A DNA stretch of 64,000 nucleotides from Sphingobacterium sp. (GTDB lineage Bacteria > Bacteroidota > Bacteroidia > Sphingobacteriales > Sphingobacteriaceae): positions 496,001 to 560,000 of the forward strand of contig JAITTY010000011.1 of NCBI GenBank assembly GCA_031286695.1, in the 5' to 3' direction. The stretch's first letter is position 1; each line of letters starts with the position of its first letter. This document shows, in pieces, positions 17,963 to 28,224 of the stretch. Below the pieces are notes generated by a model. It saw only the letters and a program-made list of their open reading frames with translations, ran no database searches and had not been told where the DNA came from. A program made the translations under genes and the position numbers.

Positions 17963-20176
17963 ATGTTATCATCCAAATTTAACCTATTTTGGATTGCACT
18001 ATTGATTACGGTAGTGTCATGTAGGAAAGAAGCCTTTGACGCCTACTATGGTAGACCCGATTGGCTGGCAAGTCCAATTTACCAGCAGCTCGATTCAATG
18101 GGTGACTTTAAGAAGTACCTGAGCTGCATTGAATTGTCCGGCTATAAGAATACACTTGGAACTGCGGGTTCTTGGACTGTATTTGCCCCCACTGATCAGG
18201 CCTTTGATCAATTTATGAAGGAAAATGGTATTAGTGATGTATCAAAGATTGATGCAAAACTGGCCGAAAAAATTGTACGTTCTTCGATGATTTATGATGG
18301 TGAGCGGCTTGAAAAGTTGAACGATTATTTTTCAGCAAAAGGCTGGCAGCAGGGCTTTGCTTTCCGGCGTCGATCTGTATACTATGACTTTGTTGAAAAA
18401 GAGGATTTGGGGACTGGCAAAATTAGAAGATTTGTCTCGACAAACCGTGGTCCTAATGTGACTTATGCAGCTACGGATAACAATAATAAACACATTAGCT
18501 ATTTTTTTGATGCTTACATGAGCCAGCGTGGTTTAGGGGCTATAGACTATCAGTCATTTTATCCTAACAGTAGCTATACGGGATTGAACGTTGGGCCAGC
18601 TGAAATTGATCCTGCACGAAGCAATATCTCCGCAGAGAATGGCTATATCCATGTTGTGAATAAAGTTTTGGTTGCAGAGAAGAGTATAGATCAATACCTT
18701 CGCGATAATACAAGTTATTCCGCATTTAAATCGATTCTGGATTTCTTTGCTTCTTATACATATAATGCAGAAATAACACGGAAGAATGAGGTGCTCACCG
18801 GAGAAAAGGATTCTGTATTTGTTAAGGGCTATGCGGGGATTGGTTTGGCGCTCAACAATGAAAATTATGCAAAGGAAGATCCCAACGATGCCCAAACCAA
18901 TAATTTTTCGATCACGGTACCTACCAATGAGGCTGTAAGTAATTACGCTAAACGTGTATTGTTAAAATATTACCCCCAAGGTACCACGTTAAAAGATCTT
19001 TTTTATACAAATCCTACTGTCTTAACAGAATTTGTAAATTCTCATCTATACAATACACAGGTGTGGCCATCACAGTTCACTCAAGCGCAAAACTTTGTTG
19101 GTGAACTGCCCAAGGTGACAAAGGCTAATATCAAAGAGACAAAATTGTTGAGCAATGGCGCATTTTATGGTATAGATGCTTGTCAACAGGCCAATGTTTT
19201 CCATTCCGTCTATGGTAACGTTTTATTGGATCCTAAATATAGCTTCATGCGTCGCGCATTGGAACGCATGAGTATGAATTTGACATTAAAGATTCCAACC
19301 ATTCGTTATATGCTGATCCTTGTATCGGATCAAAAGTTATATGAAATGGGCTTTGATTATGATGCTTATAATACCTCTGACCCGATCCGTTTTAATGGCG
19401 GAAACGGTACACCGGAAATGCGAGAGGTGCTTATGGCTCATATTATTCCATTAGGAAATGATCCCTTGCCTGATTTATCGGGAAAAGGAATATTGGAAAG
19501 CTATGCAGGTGAGTATGTAAAGTTTAGCCAGATGAAAATGTCTTCTAGTGGAACTTTGGATGGCCCAACAGAAACACAGCAAATCCGCATTGATTCGATC
19601 AGTATTGGAAATAACCTTTCAGGTCCGTTAAATGGAGTTGCTGTCTATCTGAATGGGGGGTTGACTTCATCGAATACCAATATTGGATTCTTCCTCAAAA
19701 ATATTGGAGCGGATCAGGCCTCCTCTCCATTCAATTCATTTTATAAATATTTAATTGCAAGCACAGTCTATTCGGCTACAGATGGAGTCGTCAAAGGAAT
19801 AGAACTCGGATTGAACTATACCCTACTTATTCCTAACAATGACGCTATAGCCAATGCGGTTGCAAACAATGATTTGCCAGCATCAACCGCTCCAGCAGAT
19901 CAAGCGTCAATAGATAAAATAACCCGGTTTATTCAATATCATATTGCGCGCAATTCATTTGCAATCGATGGAAAGAAGACAGGGTTCTTTCAGTCGCTTT
20001 GTAAAAATGTAGACGGGGATGCCCAATCAATACAGGTTGCTGTCAACCAGGTTAATAAGTTGCAGGTAATGGATAACCTCAACCGAACCGTTGAAGCAGA
20101 TGTGGTGCAGAGTAATCAACTTGGACAGCGCGTATTGATACATTCTCTCAAAGGATATTTAAAGCATGGCCTGTAA
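17963..20176 (+). CDS. FAS1 (fasciclin) multidomain lipoprotein
   Basis: A 737-residue lipoprotein: hydrophobic segment then VVSC (Cys at about 20). FAS1 repeats are visible through their conserved blocks, e.g. SWTVFAPTDQAFDQF (about 70-85) paired with YIHVVNKVL (about 228), FSITVPTNEAVSNY with VFHSVYGNVLL, and TLLIPNNDAIANAV with VLIHSLKGYL at the C-terminus; about four modules, one divergent. FAS1 domains mediate adhesion in other organisms. Here, at the head of an operon with two SusC/SusD pairs, a surface glycan-binding or complex-stabilising role is inferred, not shown. The gene begins the operon; the next start is 13 bases after its stop. Confidence 0.82.
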   Translation: MLSSKFNLFWIALLITVVSCRKEAFDAYYGRPDWLASPIYQQLDSMGDFKKYLSCIELSGYKNTLGTAGSWTVFAPTDQAFDQFMKENGISDVSKIDAKLAEKIVRSSMIYDGERLEKLNDYFSAKGWQQGFAFRRRSVYYDFVEKEDLGTGKIRRFVSTNRGPNVTYAATDNNNKHISYFFDAYMSQRGLGAIDYQSFYPNSSYTGLNVGPAEIDPARSNISAENGYIHVVNKVLVAEKSIDQYLRDNTSYSAFKSILDFFASYTYNAEITRKNEVLTGEKDSVFVKGYAGIGLALNNENYAKEDPNDAQTNNFSITVPTNEAVSNYAKRVLLKYYPQGTTLKDLFYTNPTVLTEFVNSHLYNTQVWPSQFTQAQNFVGELPKVTKANIKETKLLSNGAFYGIDACQQANVFHSVYGNVLLDPKYSFMRRALERMSMNLTLKIPTIRYMLILVSDQKLYEMGFDYDAYNTSDPIRFNGGNGTPEMREVLMAHIIPLGNDPLPDLSGKGILESYAGEYVKFSQMKMSSSGTLDGPTETQQIRIDSISIGNNLSGPLNGVAVYLNGGLTSSNTNIGFFLKNIGADQASSPFNSFYKYLIASTVYSATDGVVKGIELGLNYTLLIPNNDAIANAVANNDLPASTAPADQASIDKITRFIQYHIARNSFAIDGKKTGFFQSLCKNVDGDAQSIQVAVNQVNKLQVMDNLNRTVEADVVQSNQLGQRVLIHSLKGYLKHGL

Positions 20177-20189
20177 TCTAACCGAAAAC

Positions 20190-23100
20190 ATGATGAAACA
20201 GATAAACTATTTGATTTTAATAGGGTGCATAGTATGGATGACTTTCTGGGGGGGAGGAGTTTACGCGCAAAATAATGCGGCTTTGCTCACCGGAAAGGTG
20301 ACCGAAAAAGGAACAAAACAGCCTATCGTTGGTGCAACGGTTGTCTTAAAAGATAATGATAACCGCACAATTGTGGGAACGACCACAGACGTTGAGGGCA
20401 ACTATAGTCTCAGAGCTAGGATGCAAGGCTTGAAACTAGCGGTCTCCTACACGGGGTATAAATCTTCGGGTGCGATTGCAGTAGGAGATCGGAAAACGAT
20501 CAATGTGCAGATTGAATCAACAAATAATGTGATTGATGAGGTTGTTATCTCAAAGTCTAAACCTATCAATGACGGAACTGGCATGGGGATTTCGAAAGAA
20601 CGTAATACAGCAGCGATTTCAACGATTAGCATGGATGAGCTTTCCGAAATGCAATCTGTATCTGTCGATCAAGCGTTGCAGGGAAGGTTGCCAGGAGTTG
20701 ATATCACGACAGTATCAGGCGATCCCGGGGCTGGGATGCAGATCCGGATTCGCGGTACATCGTCTTTAAATGGAGCAACCGACCCATTAATTGTGGTTGA
20801 TGGAATGCCTTATGATATTACTATTCCGGACGATTTCAACTTCGCGACTTCTGATGATAATGCCTATGGACAATTGTTAAATATCGCACCATCTGATATA
20901 CAGGATATCTCGGTATTGAAAGATGCTGCTGCGACTGCTGTTTGGGGATCTCGTGGAGCAAATGGGGTCTTGGTTATTACGACGAAGCGTGGAACCGTAA
21001 GCGCCCCTACATTGGGATATACCTTCAAAGGATCTATTTCAAGGCAACCTGAATCTATTCCATTATTGAATGGTGATCAGTACTCGACCTTATTGTCCGA
21101 AGAATTCTACAATGCAGGAAAGGTTTTTTCTACGACAGACAATGCCCAGCAGTTCCAGTACGATCCAAACAATACCTATATTTATCACAATTATAGTAAT
21201 AATTCCAACTGGGTAGATGCCATTACGCAATTGGGCTATTTTCAAGATCATAATTTGCAGGTGCGTGGTGGCGGTGAAAAAGCACGTTATTTAGCTTCAA
21301 TCGGTTACTTTAATCAAGAAGGAACAACTATTGGAACGGGGCTAAACCGTCTATCTGCCCGGATCAATTTGGATTATGTGGTTTCAGAGCGCATTGGTTT
21401 CCAATCTGACGTCTCTTATACCCACGTTGACAATGATAATCTTTATCATTCCAATGTACGGGATATTGCCTATCGCAAGATGCCAAATCAGGCCATTTGG
21501 GAATATGATGAATATGGCAACCTAACTGGAAATCTATTTAACCCTTCTTCTTCAGCACAGGGATACTATCCGGGAACATACAATCCGCTTTCTATGGTTC
21601 AAAATGCGGTCGGTAAGCAGCTGGGAGATATCTTGGGAACACGTTTTAACGTGGATTATAAATTGATACCTAATACCTTGCGATTTGTAAGTACGCTAGC
21701 ATTAAATATTAGAAATAATAAGACCAAACTCTTTTTACCCCAATTGGCAACAGGTAGACCTTTTACGGAAAATACAGTGAATAGAGCATCGGATTCCGAC
21801 TTGGATGAGTTTTCACTGAGTACAAATACCCGGCTTTTGTTTACACCTGCATTGGGAGACAACCACCTGCTGACTGCCAATCTATCCTTTTTAACATCAG
21901 ACTATCGCTATACGATTCAAGGACTGAGTTCGACGAATACGGCATCATCCTATCTGCAGGATCCAAGTGTACCGTCGCGGACCTTGACCGGCGACGCTAA
22001 ATCTGTAACGACACAATCTCGCTCAATCGGAGCCTTAATCCAGGCGAATTATATGCTCAACAAGAAATATGTTTTTGCCGCAAGTCTGCGTGGTGATGGC
22101 AACTCAAAATTTGGTCCTGATAATCGATATGGACTATTTCCTGCTTTTTCTGCCGCTTGGCAGATCGGAAGGGAGAATTTCTTGAAAGATGTTAAAGCTA
22201 TAAAAGATATCAAGCTAAGAGCAAGCTGGGGACGCAGCGGCAATGCTCCTCGACGTGATTATACCTATATCAATGTATATAGCACCAATGATTATGCTTA
22301 TTTGGATGAGAACGGGGTCTATTCAAAAAATATAGAGTTGTCAGATTTAAAATGGGAAACGGTGACACAGCAGAATTTGGGTATGGATGTCGAGATGTTC
22401 GACTACCGTTTGATGTTTGGTGGAGAGATTTATAAAAATAGAACAACAGATCTGATGATGGACAATATTCAGATTCCAACCTATACTGGATACAGTGGAC
22501 TGGCTATGAATGTTGGTACAATGGATAATGATGGCTGGGAAGCAAATTTTACCGTGGTGCCCATTCGTAATAAAAAATGGGATGTTAGTTTTACTTTCAA
22601 TATTGCGCACAATCAAAATGTGATCCGCGAGATATCACCACTTTATCCCCGCGAAAATGCCAGATCATCTTTAAAGAATAAAACATTCTTCACCTATTTC
22701 CAGGAGAATAATCCTTATGGATCTTTCTATGGGTTTCGCTACTTGGGCGTTTACAAAGATCAGGAAGCCACAATTGCAAAAGACGCACAGGGGAATGCCA
22801 TTGTGAGTCCCGATGGTGAGACAATCTATATGCGTTTTAATTATCCTACAGTCGATTATGTTTTCCAAGCGGGCGATGCGATGTACGAAGATATCAACCA
22901 CGATGGTGTGATTGATCAAAAGGATATTGTGTATTTGGGCAATAGCAATCCGAAGCTTACGGGCGGGTTTGGATTTAATGTGGGATATAATAAACGTTTG
23001 AAATTAAGTGCCTTCTTTAACTATAGACAAGGGTCTCAAATTATTAATGGAACCAAAATGAATACGACTGATATGCTTGGGTATAACAATCAAAGCACGG

Positions 23101-23450
23101 CGGTATTGCGCAGATGGCGTAAAGATGGCGATGTGACAGATATTCCACGTGCCTTATATGGAACCGGGTATAATTCTTTGGGATCAAGCCGCTATGTCGA
23201 GGATGCATCCTTTTTACGTTTGCGTACAGTCACCCTAAAGTATGATTTTGCAAAAGAATTCTTGCAACGGTTTCATATAGATGGACTTGGCGCTTATCTG
23301 ACCGTAGAAAATATTTTTACGCTGACAAAGTATACCGGTCAAGACCCTGATGTGGCCGTAAAGTTAAAGGATGCATTTACTGTGTTAATGGATAATTCAA
23401 TGACACCGCCATTAAAAACAGTTACACTAGGTATTACAGCACGTTTTTAA
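20190..23450 (+). CDS. SusC-like TonB-dependent receptor (first)
   Basis: About 1086 residues. Signal peptide ends near VYAQ; a carboxypeptidase-D-like regulatory domain follows (LLTGKVTEKGTKQPIVGATV...), then a TonB-box-like IDEVVIS, the plug (LPGVDI...RIRGTSSLNG...VLKDAAATAVWGSRGANGV) and a beta-barrel ending in Phe (GITARF). It would import oligosaccharides across the outer membrane with its SusD partner, 9 bases downstream. An ATG at 20166 overlaps the upstream gene and adds eight residues with no basic start; 20190 (MMKQINYL) is preferred. Confidence 0.92.
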   Translation: MMKQINYLILIGCIVWMTFWGGGVYAQNNAALLTGKVTEKGTKQPIVGATVVLKDNDNRTIVGTTTDVEGNYSLRARMQGLKLAVSYTGYKSSGAIAVGDRKTINVQIESTNNVIDEVVISKSKPINDGTGMGISKERNTAAISTISMDELSEMQSVSVDQALQGRLPGVDITTVSGDPGAGMQIRIRGTSSLNGATDPLIVVDGMPYDITIPDDFNFATSDDNAYGQLLNIAPSDIQDISVLKDAAATAVWGSRGANGVLVITTKRGTVSAPTLGYTFKGSISRQPESIPLLNGDQYSTLLSEEFYNAGKVFSTTDNAQQFQYDPNNTYIYHNYSNNSNWVDAITQLGYFQDHNLQVRGGGEKARYLASIGYFNQEGTTIGTGLNRLSARINLDYVVSERIGFQSDVSYTHVDNDNLYHSNVRDIAYRKMPNQAIWEYDEYGNLTGNLFNPSSSAQGYYPGTYNPLSMVQNAVGKQLGDILGTRFNVDYKLIPNTLRFVSTLALNIRNNKTKLFLPQLATGRPFTENTVNRASDSDLDEFSLSTNTRLLFTPALGDNHLLTANLSFLTSDYRYTIQGLSSTNTASSYLQDPSVPSRTLTGDAKSVTTQSRSIGALIQANYMLNKKYVFAASLRGDGNSKFGPDNRYGLFPAFSAAWQIGRENFLKDVKAIKDIKLRASWGRSGNAPRRDYTYINVYSTNDYAYLDENGVYSKNIELSDLKWETVTQQNLGMDVEMFDYRLMFGGEIYKNRTTDLMMDNIQIPTYTGYSGLAMNVGTMDNDGWEANFTVVPIRNKKWDVSFTFNIAHNQNVIREISPLYPRENARSSLKNKTFFTYFQENNPYGSFYGFRYLGVYKDQEATIAKDAQGNAIVSPDGETIYMRFNYPTVDYVFQAGDAMYEDINHDGVIDQKDIVYLGNSNPKLTGGFGFNVGYNKRLKLSAFFNYRQGSQIINGTKMNTTDMLGYNNQSTAVLRRWRKDGDVTDIPRALYGTGYNSLGSSRYVEDASFLRLRTVTLKYDFAKEFLQRFHIDGLGAYLTVENIFTLTKYTGQDPDVAVKLKDAFTVLMDNSMTPPLKTVTLGITARF

Positions 23451-23459
23451 AACAAGGTT

Positions 23460-24917
23460 ATGAAAAGAACAATCTTATGGAGTTTAGTTGCTGCGGGAAG
23501 CATTTTACTCAATTCTTGTAATAAATGGCTGGATTTACAGCCGCAGGATGGAATAACCCGTGCAGAATTTTGGAAAACAAAGGAGGATGTCCATGCTGCC
23601 TTAATTGGTATCTATTCTTCCCTTAATTCGGGACCTGTAGAACAACAATTGTTTACTTGGGGCGAACTTAGGGCCGATCTAGTTGGGTTGACCAGTTATG
23701 CAAGTGACGACAACCGCTTGGTAAAGAATTATAATATCTTAAGCACAAATGTAATTGCGGACTGGAGTGCTATTTATACTGCGATAAATAATTGTAATCT
23801 GCTGATTGATTATGCAGGTCAGGCAAAACAGGCCGATCCTACTTTTACGGAGGCCGAATACAATACAGATTTGGGGGAAGCCTTAGCTGTCCGCAGCTTT
23901 TTGTATTTCTATTTAGTACGCACGTTTAGGGATATCCCTTTAAAATTAAAAGGGACCTCAAAAGACACCGATATTGTTTCCGTAGGGCAGTCCACTGGCG
24001 ATGCAGTGCTCAAGCAAATCGAGAAAGATCTCTTGCAGGCTTTGGATTGGATACCCGAGTACCATGTCAATACCTCGGGTTACAATGCGACAAATGCCGG
24101 TCGGGTGACAAGACCCGCGGTACGGGCGATGTTGGCTGACGTATATCTATGGCTGGAACAATATGATAAAGTGGAAGAGCAGACCGCAAAAATTTTAGAA
24201 ACTGGACGATATAGTCTAATTGGCGCAGCATTGCCTGAAATTTTTGATGGTGGCACGATGGAAACGATTTGGGAGTTGAGCCATAAAAACTCCAGTGAAA
24301 ATCCGATGTATAATATTGGTGTGATTGCCCGTAGACCATTCACAGCCAATGTGGATATCTTGAATAATGAGATCTTTCCATCGAACGAAGGAACAGATAT
24401 AGATTTATTCGATAGTCGTGGAGAAGGAAACCTGTATGGTATGTCGGGAGATCTGAGAAAATACGGTACCGAATCCCCCGACTACTACAATTTTCAGCTC
24501 TATCGCGTATCTGACGTCATGTTGATGCGTGCTGAAGCTTTGGCAGAGCTGGGGCGAGGGACGGAAGCATTGGCACTTCTTGAGGATTTGCGAACCAAGC
24601 GTAAAGCCATAAAAGCTACGGATCCGAATATTGAAGCGACTGATTTAGAGGGAATCATCTTATTCGTCTTCGCTGAGCGTGCACGTGAACTGACTTTCGA
24701 AGGTAAACGTTGGTTTGACCTTTTGCGCTTGGCAAAGAAAGATAATTATGCAAACATCAATGTCCTAGTGGATCTTGTAACGAAAGTTGTAGACGCTAAT
24801 GTACGCCAATCGGCAATTAATAAAGTGCGCGATGTGGACAGCCATTATCTTCCCATTTTGGAAACTGAACTCTTCAAAGACAAACAGTTGAAGCAAAACC
24901 CATTTTACCTAAAATAG
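23460..24917 (+). CDS. SusD/RagB-like surface lipoprotein (first)
   Basis: 485 residues; lipobox LLNSC (Cys about 20) and the typical SusD start CNKWLDLQPQDGITRAEFW. TPR-like helices follow, with AYLRSF-type EALAVRSFLYFYLVRTF (about 141-157), TRPAVRAMLADVYLW and the C-terminal RARELTFEGKRWFDLLRLAK. It would bind the oligosaccharide at the cell surface and close over the SusC barrel encoded immediately upstream. Length is within the family range. Ligand unknown; pectin fragments inferred from context. Confidence 0.92.
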   Translation: MKRTILWSLVAAGSILLNSCNKWLDLQPQDGITRAEFWKTKEDVHAALIGIYSSLNSGPVEQQLFTWGELRADLVGLTSYASDDNRLVKNYNILSTNVIADWSAIYTAINNCNLLIDYAGQAKQADPTFTEAEYNTDLGEALAVRSFLYFYLVRTFRDIPLKLKGTSKDTDIVSVGQSTGDAVLKQIEKDLLQALDWIPEYHVNTSGYNATNAGRVTRPAVRAMLADVYLWLEQYDKVEEQTAKILETGRYSLIGAALPEIFDGGTMETIWELSHKNSSENPMYNIGVIARRPFTANVDILNNEIFPSNEGTDIDLFDSRGEGNLYGMSGDLRKYGTESPDYYNFQLYRVSDVMLMRAEALAELGRGTEALALLEDLRTKRKAIKATDPNIEATDLEGIILFVFAERARELTFEGKRWFDLLRLAKKDNYANINVLVDLVTKVVDANVRQSAINKVRDVDSHYLPILETELFKDKQLKQNPFYLK

Positions 24918-24923
24918 ATCGTT

Positions 24924-26729
24924 ATGAAAAGAAATTTTAGAAAACAATATTGGCTGATAGGGACATGGTTTGTCCTGTTAGTTGCGCTTATATTTTCCTG
25001 TCAAAAAGAGAAATATCGAATTTCAACCTCAGATGAAGTCAATATTACAGGTTATTTGGAAGCACATGAAACTGATTATTCCTTATTGACCGAGATCTTA
25101 TATCGTTCGAAAACTGCAGGCTATCTTGGTGCGTATGGTACTTACACACTTTTTGCTCCCAATAATGAGAGCATTAATGCCTGGATCAAAGACAATGGAA
25201 AAACTGCATTGAGTGATTTTACTGATGCGCAGCTATTGGATTTTGTCAAATACCATGTGGTGAGAGATACAGTAGGCAGCACGCGTTTTACAGATGGGAA
25301 AATCAAAACAGCGAGCTTATTAGGTGAATATTTATACACAGATGTGCAAAATGGGATTTACCGAATTAATAAGTCTGCAAAAATTATCAGATCGAATATT
25401 ATCTGTGGTAACGGTATCATTCATTCCATAAATAAAGTATTAGTTCCACCAGCACAGAGTCTTGCTGAATTGATAGGGAATAATCCTCGTTATTCCATTT
25501 TTGCCGAGGCTTTAAAAGAGACTGGGTTTTATGATACTTTATATTATCAACGCGGTGTAGCGGTGGCGGATGCTAAACGTTTTCAGACCGCTATTGTTGA
25601 GTCCGACTCTGTTCTGCAGCTGCAGGGGATCAAAAGTTATGCGGATATGAAAGCAGCCTATTCACAGACGGGTGATGTGAAAAGCCATAAAGATAGCTTG
25701 TGGTTATATATAGCCTATCATTTAAGCAACGATATCAAATTTTTGGAAGACATCGTTGCTGCAAATACGATCTATACTTTGGCCCCAAAAGAGATTATTT
25801 CGACCAAATTATTAGGTGCACAGATCTTATTGAATGATGATGTGTTTAATGGGGTTCATGAAGTGGGTGCTGAAATAAACAGATCACAGAGCGATGTGTT
25901 GGCATCCAATGGCGTGCTGCATGAGACAAAACAAACCTTTAAGATCAAAGTTCGCCAGCAGGTACCGGTGTATTTTGATATAGCAACCTCGCCCGAATTA
26001 GTCAATGCACTGGGGAGCGCCTATTTTAATAGTTCCAAGGCATTGGTGGCAAATGGTGCAACCATTGCCAATTCTTTTGGCTTTAATAGTTTAACGGTTT
26101 CAACCATTGGCACGAACGGATATTATTATTATAAAGCCTTAGAAACGAAGCGCCCCTATGCAAATGGAGACCTCTTAAGCCTTTCGCTTTGTGCGAATAA
26201 TAGTGCGCGGGCAAAATGGATTGAATTTAAGACGCCATATCTCGTAAAAGGACGGTATAAAGTCTGGATCTGTTATGCCCAGCATGGGGATGCCCCAGAG
26301 ATTCAGGCAACATTTAATCCTGGAAAAGGAGATGAACAAATCTTGCCCAATACGATCATACTGAATCAAAGTCTGACCGCTTCGGGTGTTAGCGACCTCG
26401 CGAATGCAAACGCGGATAATCTGATGCTGGCACAGGGCTACAAACGTTACATGGCAACAGTAGGCGATTACAATGCAAATAATATTACCGGTGGACTCAA
26501 AGCAAAATCAGGTAGTGAAGCGCCATTGAATGTTGGCCGTTTGGCCGGTATTATCAATGTGGAGACAACTGATCGACATGTCATCCGTTTTGAAGCGATC
26601 AAAGATAAAAAGTGTGGTAACAATACCGTCTATCTGGATATGATCCAATTTATACCCGCAGATGATCTTGAGCAGAACTACCCTAGATTTCATCAAATTT
26701 CAGGTGAACTTTTTTATAGACCAAAATAA
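24924..26729 (+). CDS. FAS1 lipoprotein with C-terminal beta-sandwich-like domain (first)
   Basis: 601 residues; lipobox IFSC (Cys about 26). Two FAS1 modules (about 40-175 and 175-340) carry TYTLFAPNNESINAW/GIIHSINKVLV and a divergent second set (NGVLHETKQTFKIK). The remaining 250 residues look like a beta-rich domain ending in NTVYLDMIQFIP, a pattern common to carbohydrate-binding beta-sandwiches in PUL lipoproteins; that similarity is an impression, not a search result. It starts 6 bases after the SusD stop, the place where SusE/SusF-like glycan-binding proteins usually lie, so a surface glycan-binding role is a reasonable inference. Confidence 0.8.
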   Translation: MKRNFRKQYWLIGTWFVLLVALIFSCQKEKYRISTSDEVNITGYLEAHETDYSLLTEILYRSKTAGYLGAYGTYTLFAPNNESINAWIKDNGKTALSDFTDAQLLDFVKYHVVRDTVGSTRFTDGKIKTASLLGEYLYTDVQNGIYRINKSAKIIRSNIICGNGIIHSINKVLVPPAQSLAELIGNNPRYSIFAEALKETGFYDTLYYQRGVAVADAKRFQTAIVESDSVLQLQGIKSYADMKAAYSQTGDVKSHKDSLWLYIAYHLSNDIKFLEDIVAANTIYTLAPKEIISTKLLGAQILLNDDVFNGVHEVGAEINRSQSDVLASNGVLHETKQTFKIKVRQQVPVYFDIATSPELVNALGSAYFNSSKALVANGATIANSFGFNSLTVSTIGTNGYYYYKALETKRPYANGDLLSLSLCANNSARAKWIEFKTPYLVKGRYKVWICYAQHGDAPEIQATFNPGKGDEQILPNTIILNQSLTASGVSDLANANADNLMLAQGYKRYMATVGDYNANNITGGLKAKSGSEAPLNVGRLAGIINVETTDRHVIRFEAIKDKKCGNNTVYLDMIQFIPADDLEQNYPRFHQISGELFYRPK

Positions 26730-26743
26730 CAGGATACACAACT

Positions 26744-28210
26744 ATGAAAGCTATAATTTATAAAATTTACCTACTCGTATTGGGCATGTGTTTACTGTCT
26801 GCTTGTTCCAAAAATTGGGAGGATCATTTTGGAGGAGGTGATGCCGATGCTCAAAAAAACTTATATACAATTATTTCCGAGCATGCTGAGTTTTCAACTT
26901 TTATGGACCTGCTCAATAAATCGGGCTATGGTGAATCGTTGAAGGCGTCGAAAAACTATACCTTGATAGTACCAACCAATGAAGCAATTGCCGCAGTGCA
27001 GGATCAATATAATTTTTCCGATACTGCGGTGATCAAGAGTTTCGTTGGCTACCATATTATCAATTCGGTCTATAATGTGAATTCAGGAGCAGATACCGTA
27101 AAGGCATTAAACTTCCGAAATAAATATGTGGAGTTTACGCATGGCACATTTGACGGTGTTGAACCTCTTCAGGGGAATCTGGTGGCGAGCAATGGACTTT
27201 ATCATGTGGTAGGTCGTCCCTTAAAGCCTCTTCAGAATATATTTAATCTAGTACGCACCTTTTTTGCCGATACCAAACAAATTGAGGCTGTGAATTCCTT
27301 TGATACAGTGTCCACAGAGGGTGATATTATATATTACAGGTATAGCCCGGTATGGTATACGGAGGTACGTCGCAATATGACTACTGAAAATAAGAAACAC
27401 ACCTATTTCGTAGTAGACGACGAAAATTTTGAGACCGAGTATGCTAAGTTAAGACCTTTCTATGCGACAGCCTATGAGGAAGGGAATACACTTCGTCCTG
27501 ACAGTACGACTACTTTTTTTACTAAAAAGGCTTTGTTGCGCGATTTTATTGTAGCGGGAGAATTGGCTACGGATCAACTTACAAATAATCTGATTTCGAT
27601 AGCGGGAACCAAATTTAGTGTTGACCCCACAAATATTATCTCGCGGACAAAGGCCAGTAATGGAGTTGTTTATCGTGTGAAGCGACTTGAGTTTGCACTA
27701 GCGGATCAGATCAAGGAAATTAAGGTATTGGGGGCAAGACCCATCGGTTACAAACAAACGGATAAGCGATCAAATACCTTTTTCAGGGAAAAGCGAGATA
27801 ATGAAGGAAATTTATACAATGACATTGAAGTATATGATCATAAGGTTACTTCCTTTTATGTAAAGTATCGCGCTACAGGTATGAACGTTGCTAAATATAA
27901 AGTATATGGACGAGCAATTATGGGACTGGCTGGTGATCCGCAAACAGCGGCATTTCTCCAATATGTCTACTTTTTTGACCCGAAACTTATATCGGTTACC
28001 GAGGCGGATTTATACAGACGTCCAGTCGTCAATAACCTGGGAGCAAACGATACCCGAATGACATTTGATGTACAGCCGCTTAATCATGGAGAAGTTTATT
28101 TAGGTGAGGTGACACAAGACCAATATGGTAATCTGCCTTTGCTTGTTATGAGCAATGGTACTGGACCTATTATTTTAGAATACCTCCGATTCGTACCGAT
28201 TATTCAATAA
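26744..28210 (+). CDS. FAS1 lipoprotein with C-terminal beta-sandwich-like domain (second)
   Basis: 488 residues; lipobox LLSAC (Cys about 21), then NWEDHFG. One clear FAS1 module (about 40-160) contains NYTLIVPTNEAIAAV and GLYHVVGRPL; a second, weaker one spans about 165-325 (ends NGVVYRVKRLEF). The C-terminal region (about 330-488) is beta-rich and ends ILEYLRFVPI, similar to the end of the preceding FAS1 protein, suggesting that the two are paralogues of different length. It lies 14 bases after its neighbour and 14 before the second SusC. Function inferred only from position. Confidence 0.8.
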   Translation: MKAIIYKIYLLVLGMCLLSACSKNWEDHFGGGDADAQKNLYTIISEHAEFSTFMDLLNKSGYGESLKASKNYTLIVPTNEAIAAVQDQYNFSDTAVIKSFVGYHIINSVYNVNSGADTVKALNFRNKYVEFTHGTFDGVEPLQGNLVASNGLYHVVGRPLKPLQNIFNLVRTFFADTKQIEAVNSFDTVSTEGDIIYYRYSPVWYTEVRRNMTTENKKHTYFVVDDENFETEYAKLRPFYATAYEEGNTLRPDSTTTFFTKKALLRDFIVAGELATDQLTNNLISIAGTKFSVDPTNIISRTKASNGVVYRVKRLEFALADQIKEIKVLGARPIGYKQTDKRSNTFFREKRDNEGNLYNDIEVYDHKVTSFYVKYRATGMNVAKYKVYGRAIMGLAGDPQTAAFLQYVYFFDPKLISVTEADLYRRPVVNNLGANDTRMTFDVQPLNHGEVYLGEVTQDQYGNLPLLVMSNGTGPIILEYLRFVPIIQ

Positions 28211-28224
28211 TAAAGTAAAACGAA

